Origin: Phycisphaerales bacterium
GTDB lineage: Bacteria > Planctomycetota > Phycisphaerae > Phycisphaerales > SM1A02
Direction: 5' to 3'
Assembly: GCA_022447165.1 (NCBI GenBank)
Contig: JAKVBR010000011.1
Location: 1-18,212 of the forward strand
Length of the DNA: 18,212 nt
Shown here one piece after another: positions 13,620 to 18,212 of this stretch. Position 1 is the stretch's first letter; the number at the start of each line of letters is the position of its first letter. A program made the translations under genes and the position numbers. The notes beneath the pieces were generated by a model that worked only from the letters and a program-made list of their open reading frames with translations, was not told the DNA's origin and did not search any database.

Positions 13620-14189
13620 TTATGAAACATACGCTTCTGAAACTTCATCGGCAAGCGCCTGAGTTCCAAACCAGAACTTCACGGGTCCGCCGGGAACGAT
13701 ATGCACAAGTACTGGCGCGCCAGTTGGGAAAATGAATACGCCCTGCTCCTCGCCCTCACCATCATTCATGAGAGCAGTGATCAGACCGTTCAGTGTATGC
13801 TCATCAGAGGATTCAAACAGAAGCGGATCTTGCGTGTTTAATCTCACTGTTGCGGTCGCATCAAACTCTTGCCATGATTCATCGCCTGCCATGCTAAACG
13901 CGACAGCGTCAAACACACTTCGCCATTTAGTTGCAGGCGTCATAATGGTCTGTCCACCGTGGAGTTTATGAATTGATCCTATGATTGCTTGAATCATTTC
14001 ATCCGTACTCATGTCTTTGCAAAATGTGTCTTCCCCTTCATTGCAGGGAGTGTCATCATTGCATAAGCAATGTTTTGCAGACAAACAATCAGCAGACATC
14101 GAGAGCTGCGAGCAATCTTCAGCAGCCGCTTTGACGATGCCCATGTCGTTCATGAGCTCAATAACTTCTTGTTCGGGGATAAATTCCAA
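13620..14189 (-). CDS. Unknown protein with a six-cysteine segment near the N-terminus
   Basis: This 189-residue protein begins at TTG (14189), with GGAAAAGAG just before it; an ATG at 14153 is an alternative. Six cysteines lie within 32 residues (26, 35, 41, 43, 49, 57) in an acidic stretch, giving spacing C-x8-C-x5-C-x-C-x5-C-x7-C, and there is none after residue 57. The remaining part looks like a compact alpha/beta domain: a helix TDEMIQAIIGSIHKLHGG, strands with DATATVRLNT and GVFIFPTGAPVLVHIVPGGP, and a final helix. No signal peptide is visible, so disulfides seem less likely than metal binding if the protein is cytoplasmic. No known zinc-finger or ferredoxin pattern matches. It is the first gene of the minus-strand operon and diverges from the phosphatase gene. 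Confidence 0.7.
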   Translation of the reverse strand: MEFIPEQEVIELMNDMGIVKAAAEDCSQLSMSADCLSAKHCLCNDDTPCNEGEDTFCKDMSTDEMIQAIIGSIHKLHGGQTIMTPATKWRSVFDAVAFSMAGDESWQEFDATATVRLNTQDPLLFESSDEHTLNGLITALMNDGEGEEQGVFIFPTGAPVLVHIVPGGPVKFWFGTQALADEVSEAYVS

Positions 14190-14248
14190 AACTCTTTTCC
14201 AACTCTGTGTGTGTTATGTACGAGTATTCAATACGATAGAGGCAACAA
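14190..14248. promoter_or_regulatory. Divergent promoter region upstream of the phosphatase/rpiB operon
   Basis: These 59 bases separate the cysteine-rich gene (minus) and the phosphatase gene (plus). On the plus strand TACGAT (14232-14237) is a plausible -10, without a good -35; the 11-mer ATACGATAGAG (14231-14241) is also found at 9437-9447. A short inverted repeat GTATT-C-AATAC lies beside it (about 14224-14234). GAGG near 14239-14242 could serve as a Shine-Dalgarno site for the TTG at 14249. No clear minus-strand promoter was found. Confidence 0.3.
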
Positions 14249-14704
14249 TTGCAACCGATGTTAAAACCAACCATAATTTTTGTTTGTACTGGCAACACCT
14301 GCAGAAGCCCTATGGCTGAAGGTATTGCCAAGCATTTCATTGAACAATCAGGTCTAAATGATTGGAAAGTGAGTTCGGCAGGCGTGTTTGGAATGGATGG
14401 CATGGACATCAGTTTGGAATCCATTAAAGCACTTCAAAACCGTGGTATTGAGTTTTCTAGTGCCAGTAGAGCCCTTACGACTAAGATGATTGAAGAAGCA
14501 ACCCATGTGTTTTGCATGACTGAAAGTCATAAACAGAGCGTGCTTCACCTTGTGCCAGATGCAATAAGCGTTGAACTGCTTGATCCAGACGGCGCTATTG
14601 CAGACCCGATTGGGCAAAGTCAAGATGTTTACGATGTAGTTGCAGAACGCATGTTTGAGTTAATCAAAGATAGAATTAACGAGATTAATGCAGAAACGAG
14701 TTAA
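14249..14704 (+). CDS. ywlE: Low-molecular-weight phosphatase, YwlE-type (likely protein-arginine phosphatase)
   Basis: The protein has the low-molecular-weight phosphatase P-loop CTGNTCRS (Cys13, Arg19 from the TTG start) and the general-acid Asp in ADPIGQSQDVYD. The fifth P-loop position is Thr (Thr17); in Bacillus YwlE this threonine gives selectivity for phosphoarginine, where tyrosine phosphatases have Ile. Other stretches also match YwlE as I remember it: SPMAE after the loop, SSAGVF, the MTESHKQSVL helix and DPIGxSxDVY. It is followed after 9 bases by rpiB, the same order as ywlE-ywlF in Bacillus subtilis. So removal of phosphate from arginine is the best prediction, with tyrosine phosphatase or arsenate reductase activity as alternatives. 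The start is uncertain: TTG 14249 has GAGG in front, whereas ATG 14258 gives the length more usual for the family. Confidence 0.87.
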   Translation: MQPMLKPTIIFVCTGNTCRSPMAEGIAKHFIEQSGLNDWKVSSAGVFGMDGMDISLESIKALQNRGIEFSSASRALTTKMIEEATHVFCMTESHKQSVLHLVPDAISVELLDPDGAIADPIGQSQDVYDVVAERMFELIKDRINEINAETS

Positions 14705-14713
14705 GGAGTAGAG

Positions 14714-15154
14714 ATGACGATTGAAGCGAAAACAATCGCAATTGGTTCAGACCACCGCGCAAGACGAATCGTTGATTCCCTAGCATCGCACATGGAAGGA
14801 AGTGGTTGGAGTGTGACGAAGCATTATGGCGGAGATGCTGAGTCGGTTGATTATCCCGTTCCTGCAAAAGAAGTCACAGACGCAATTCAAAATGGTGATG
14901 CGTGTTGTGGTGTACTGATTTGTGGTTCTGGCATAGGCATGTCGATGGCAGCGAACAAGGCAAATGGCATTAGGGCTGCTCTCGTGCACGATTCACATTC
15001 AGCCGAAATGAGCAGGAAGCACAATAACGCAAATGTCCTTTGCATGGCTGCAGATGGACCGTTCAATCCTGATTTTGCAAGCATACTGGACTCTTGGATT
15101 GCCACAGAGTTTGAAGGCGGACGGCATCAGCGACGAGTTGATTTAATGGCATGA
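14714..15154 (+). CDS. rpiB: Ribose-5-phosphate isomerase B (RpiB/LacAB family)
   Basis: RpiB interconverts ribose 5-phosphate and ribulose 5-phosphate in the pentose phosphate pathway. The 146-residue protein has IAIGSDHRA (Asp13, His14), DYPVPAKEV, the active-site loop GVLICGSGIGMSMAANK with Cys70 as catalytic base, GIRAAL, HNNANVLCM, and a C-terminal FEGGRHQRRVD with the conserved His. SDHRA in place of the enterobacterial SDHAG is a variant I have seen in related phyla. A strong AAGGAG lies 6 bases before the ATG, the best Shine-Dalgarno site in the window. Its stop overlaps the start of thiD2-thiE (ATGA). The LacA/LacB branch of the family is possible in principle, but a single gene of this kind is more likely RpiB. 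Confidence 0.93.
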   Translation: MTIEAKTIAIGSDHRARRIVDSLASHMEGSGWSVTKHYGGDAESVDYPVPAKEVTDAIQNGDACCGVLICGSGIGMSMAANKANGIRAALVHDSHSAEMSRKHNNANVLCMAADGPFNPDFASILDSWIATEFEGGRHQRRVDLMA

Positions 15155-16161
15155 ATAATGTTCACAGAATGATTGACGCGAATGTGAACCGCGCAGCCGA
15201 AGGGTTGCGCGTACTTGAAGATGTGGCGAGATTCCACCTGAATGACGCAACCCTCAGCGAGCATTGCAAGCAATATCGCCACACGATTCGCCATGCATTT
15301 CCAAATTGCATGCTCCACCGCGACACACGAGCAGATGTTGGGACAACGATTTCAACAAAGGAAGAGCAGCACCGTTCATCGCTTCATGACATTGTGATTG
15401 CATCAAGTAATCGTTGTTGTGAAGCGCTTCGCGTGATTGAAGAAGGCGTGAAACTTGAAGCAAGTTCTGTTTCAATTCAAGACCTTCGGTATGCGATTTA
15501 TGACACATCACAACAACTGCTCAGAAAACTGGGCTCAACGAAACCCTCGCAGTGGCGCCTTTGTTTTGTTTGTACAGCGAGCGAGTGTGTACTGCCCTGG
15601 AAAGATACCATCGTTCAAGCGATTTCTTCAGGATGTGATTGCATTCAAGTTCGCGAAAAATCAATGTCAACAACGGAACTTATTGAGCATGTCAACCAAG
15701 TGATTGAGGTTGTTTCAGGAAAGGCGGCGGTCATCGTGAACGACCGCATTGATGTGATGCTCGCAACGAATGCAACAGGCGTTCATCTTGGCCTTGATGA
15801 CATGACTACCCATGATGCAAGAACGATTTGTTCTGACCAGTTCGTTGTTGGAGCAACCGTCCACTCGCTTGAAGAAGCAGTGCAAGCAGCAAATGCTGGT
15901 GCAGATTACTTTGGTGTTGGGGCGATGTTTAAAAGTTCAACCAAAGATAGTGAAGTGAAAGGTATTGAGTTACTCAATGAAATCCATGACGCCTATCCAC
16001 ATATTCCGTTGCTTGCGATTGGCGGCATCACACCAGAAAACTGCGGGGAACTGTATGCGGCATGTGAGTGCGGTGTTGCAGTAAGCAATGCAATTGCGAA
16101 ATCACAAACACCTAGTGCTACCGCTTTCGAACTATTGAATGGAGTTTCAATCGATTTATGA
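15151..16161 (+). CDS. thiE: ThiD2-ThiE fusion: HMP-P kinase domain plus thiamine-phosphate synthase
   Basis: Two domains are visible in the 336 residues. Residues about 5-125 match the ThiD2 family: RMIDANVNRAAEGLRVLEDV, then FHLND, CCEALRVIEEGVK and DLRYAIYD. ThiD2 is described as a hydroxymethylpyrimidine phosphate kinase unrelated in fold to ThiD. Residues about 134-330 are thiamine-phosphate synthase, a TIM barrel joining HMP-PP and thiazole phosphate: CIQVREKSM, VNDRIDVMLATNATGVHLGL, GATVHSLEEA, GADYFGVGAMF, LLAIGGITPENC. The fusion thus supplies HMP-PP and uses it in one chain. It lacks a thiamine riboswitch in front, since it overlaps rpiB by four bases, so any control is at the operon level. 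The antiporter gene in turn overlaps its stop by four bases. Length is about that expected for ThiD2 plus ThiE. Confidence 0.9.
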   Translation: MNNVHRMIDANVNRAAEGLRVLEDVARFHLNDATLSEHCKQYRHTIRHAFPNCMLHRDTRADVGTTISTKEEQHRSSLHDIVIASSNRCCEALRVIEEGVKLEASSVSIQDLRYAIYDTSQQLLRKLGSTKPSQWRLCFVCTASECVLPWKDTIVQAISSGCDCIQVREKSMSTTELIEHVNQVIEVVSGKAAVIVNDRIDVMLATNATGVHLGLDDMTTHDARTICSDQFVVGATVHSLEEAVQAANAGADYFGVGAMFKSSTKDSEVKGIELLNEIHDAYPHIPLLAIGGITPENCGELYAACECGVAVSNAIAKSQTPSATAFELLNGVSIDL

Positions 16162-17399
16162 TGCTTGCTTCTGTTTCACAACATGGAATTGTCTCAACAA
16201 CACTGACGACGTTCATCTCACTCCTTGCATTTGCAACTGTGATTGGGGTCCTCTCTAAATTTGTCAAACTCCCCTACACTATCGCGCTCGTCCTTGCTGG
16301 TCTTGTTGTTGCGCTCATGGGCGCAGCCCCAGACGGCGTTGTGATTACAGACGAACTTATACTCGTATTGTGTTTACCGCCACTTCTTTTTCAAGCAGGA
16401 CTCCACCTCGATCTTAAACTGCTTCAAAAGAAGGCAGTGCCGGTCATGATTCTCGCCATACCGGGCGTGCTTCTTTCATCTGCAATTGTTGCGTTTGCCG
16501 TTCAACCAATTCTTGGTTGCAGTTTGCTCGTTGCGTTCTTGTTTGGCGCAATGCTAGCACCAACGGACCCAATTTCAGTTATGGCAACACTCAAAGTAGC
16601 CAAAGCACCTGAGCGACTGAAAACAATCATCGAGGGCGAAAGTTTGTTTAATGATGGAACAGGCGTCGTTCTCTTTCTGATTTTACTTGCAGCTGTCTTC
16701 ACATCAGGCGATGGCGAACACGCCATCTCAATTGCTAGCGGGCTCACTGAATTCATCAGGGTTGTCGGCCTTGGTGTTGTGTTTGGACTTGGTTTCGGAC
16801 TCATTTCATTTTGGCTCCTAAGGAAACTCAATGATCACGTCCTTGAAAACGGCATCACGATTGTGCTTGCGTGGGGTTCATTTATAGTTGCTGAGCAGTA
16901 CCACGCATCTGGCGTCATTGCAGTTGTGGTTGCTGGACTCATTATTGGCAACTACGGCACAAAACTCGCCATGAGCGAGTCCACCATTAACACCATCAAT
17001 ACGTTTTGGGAATCCATCGACTTTATTGTGAACTCAATTGTCTTCTTACTAATCGGGTTTGAGTTGCAAGCCATAGGCGGCGTTGACGCCCTTCTCAACA
17101 GTACGGTCATCTTTGCATCACTTGCTGCATTCGGTGCGATTCTGCTTGCGCGCGGTCTGCTTGTCTATCCAATTTCACTTACTGCCGGAAGAGAGTGGCA
17201 TAAGGGGTGGAAGCATGTCATTTTTTGGTCAGGACTGAAGGGCTCGATCCCACTTGCCCTTGTCCTTGGACTCCCAGATGGCGAAGTGCAACGCATGCTC
17301 GTACCAGTTGCCTTTGGCGTCGTCCTACTGAGTTTACTGTTGCAGGGCTTAACGGTTGGACCGCTCATTCGCATGACTGGCGTTTCTGATGGCAGTTAA
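16158..17399 (+). CDS. Na+/H+ antiporter of the CPA1 (NhaP) type
   Basis: The 413-residue protein is almost wholly hydrophobic, with about 12 membrane helices, and should exchange sodium for protons across the inner membrane. Features of CPA1 antiporters are seen: LSKFVKLPYTIALVLAGLVV in the first helices, LPPLLFQAGLHLD, the ion-binding motif APTDPISV (Asp137), and ESLFNDGTGVVLF with the Asn165-Asp166 pair typical of electroneutral NhaP/NHE exchangers. The end, GLTVGPLIRMTGV, is also typical. It lacks a large cytoplasmic C-terminal domain (no TrkA or cyclic-nucleotide part). The ATG overlaps the thiD2-thiE stop (ATGA) and its end overlaps the next gene by 11 bases. Ion preference (Na+, Li+ or K+) cannot be read from sequence. 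Confidence 0.92.
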   Translation: MMLASVSQHGIVSTTLTTFISLLAFATVIGVLSKFVKLPYTIALVLAGLVVALMGAAPDGVVITDELILVLCLPPLLFQAGLHLDLKLLQKKAVPVMILAIPGVLLSSAIVAFAVQPILGCSLLVAFLFGAMLAPTDPISVMATLKVAKAPERLKTIIEGESLFNDGTGVVLFLILLAAVFTSGDGEHAISIASGLTEFIRVVGLGVVFGLGFGLISFWLLRKLNDHVLENGITIVLAWGSFIVAEQYHASGVIAVVVAGLIIGNYGTKLAMSESTINTINTFWESIDFIVNSIVFLLIGFELQAIGGVDALLNSTVIFASLAAFGAILLARGLLVYPISLTAGREWHKGWKHVIFWSGLKGSIPLALVLGLPDGEVQRMLVPVAFGVVLLSLLLQGLTVGPLIRMTGVSDGS

Positions 17400-18212
17400 G
17401 AATTTCAGTTTTTCTTTTCTTGGAACTGGAACGTCAGCGGGCGTTCCCGTGATTGCGTGTGATTGTGATGTGTGTACAAGCGATGACCCTCGGGACAAAC
17501 GGCTACGGTGCAGCGCGTGCATTCGCTTTACTGATCATGAGGGTATAGACAGAGTCATCTTGATTGATACGTCGCCTGACTTAAGGCAACAAGTGCTCCG
17601 TGAAAAACTTGAGCGGTGTGACGCCATCCTATTTACACATCAACATGTTGATCACACATTTGGACTTGATGAAGTTCGGCGGTTCAATATGGTGATGAAT
17701 CAAGCGATTGATATTTATGCTGAACAAGAAACGCTATGCCATCTTCACCGCGTTTTTAACCATGTGTTTGAATCAAACAAAAATGTGAACGACTCCTTTG
17801 TTGCAAATTTGATTCCAAACGAGATTAAACCAGATGAGCCCCTTAATCTGTTTGGGCTGTGGATTACACCGATTCGATTGTTCCATGGGCGACTCCCGAT
17901 TCTCGGGTTCATCCTTCACCCCGAACTTGATGAAGATACACCTCAACCATCAACAAGCGGCAACCGCAACGGCATAGGGTATCTGACAGATGTTTCAACT
18001 ATTCCACCTGAATCGATGATGCAGATTGGATCGCTGAAGACGCTCATTCTCGACATGCTCAGATTCAGACACCACCCTACGCACTTGAACCTCGACCAAG
18101 CCCTTCAAATCGCAGCGAATGTGGGTGCCGAGAAGACGTTTTTTATCCACATGACGCACGATATTTCTCACGCCACGCTTGAACAGGAACTCCCTGAGGG
18201 AATTCACCTTGC
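17389..18212 (+). CDS. Metallo-beta-lactamase-fold hydrolase, PhnP-like (cut by right edge)
   Basis: An ATG at 17389, inside the antiporter's last codons, opens 274 codons to the window edge with no stop, so the C-terminus is missing. The protein begins FSFLGTGTSAGVPVIACDCD, then a Cys-rich insert (Cys24, 26, 29, 41 and 44) like the structural zinc site of PhnP (GCxCxVCxSxDPRxxR). The metal-binding motif is HQHVDH (84-89), followed by other expected ligands: HG near 164, an Asp in YLTDVS, and HMTHD near the end. PhnP hydrolyses a cyclic ribose phosphate in phosphonate breakdown, but no other phn genes are present, so a general cyclic phosphodiesterase or another MBL-fold activity is as likely. 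The missing part is probably short. Confidence 0.87.
   Translation, partial: MAVKNFSFSFLGTGTSAGVPVIACDCDVCTSDDPRDKRLRCSACIRFTDHEGIDRVILIDTSPDLRQQVLREKLERCDAILFTHQHVDHTFGLDEVRRFNMVMNQAIDIYAEQETLCHLHRVFNHVFESNKNVNDSFVANLIPNEIKPDEPLNLFGLWITPIRLFHGRLPILGFILHPELDEDTPQPSTSGNRNGIGYLTDVSTIPPESMMQIGSLKTLILDMLRFRHHPTHLNLDQALQIAANVGAEKTFFIHMTHDISHATLEQELPEGIHL

Noticed and set aside
17389..18212. Phosphonate (phn) operon implied by the PhnP-like protein
   Set aside because: No other phn gene is present; the PhnP-like fold is widespread and the context is rpiB, thiamine and ion transport.

Overview
The window reads as chromosomal core sequence from a bacterium of the Planctomycetota, most likely the class Phycisphaerae, with fairly low GC by eye. 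The pointers are a lipoprotein with a planctomycete-style TolC N-terminus, a small PEGA lipoprotein with a typical planctomycete C-terminus, a ThiD2-ThiE fusion protein, an excisionase-type HTH joined to a receiver-like domain, and several GTG/TTG starts with weak Shine-Dalgarno sites. The lineage is inferred from families remembered, not from a database search. I see no tRNA, rRNA, CRISPR array, transposon or phage gene. Coding is nearly continuous; the longest gap is about 206 bases (3700-3905).

Layout. (1) 1-447, minus: N-terminal part of a TolC-like lipoprotein, running off the left edge. (2) 484-3699, plus: a tight operon of upp (uracil salvage), a beta-class DNA methyltransferase, a calcineurin-like phosphoesterase and tsaB (tRNA t6A modification). 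(3) 3700-3905: the main intergenic region, with a perfect 19-base inverted repeat and a possible small minus-strand gene. (4) 3906-5602, plus: two regulators, an HTH protein and a GAF protein, each carrying a receiver-like domain without its phosphorylation aspartates. (5) 5617-9393, minus: dnaE, the replicative DNA polymerase. (6) 9451-9690, plus: a small membrane protein sharing a TTAA stop with the operon coming the other way. (7) 14189-9687, minus: three unknown proteins, lptB, a PEGA lipoprotein, a membrane-anchored unknown protein and a class IV aminotransferase. (8) 14249-18212, plus: a YwlE-type phosphatase, rpiB, thiD2-thiE, a CPA1 Na+/H+ antiporter and a PhnP-like metallo-beta-lactamase-fold hydrolase cut by the right edge.

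Most genes are housekeeping and joined by 1-11 base overlaps or gaps under 35 bases. The least explained parts are the paired pseudo-receiver regulators with the palindrome in front of them, the methyltransferase/phosphoesterase pair, and the unknown proteins upstream of lptB, one of which has a six-cysteine segment. None of these is proven to be a new system; they are the best candidates here.
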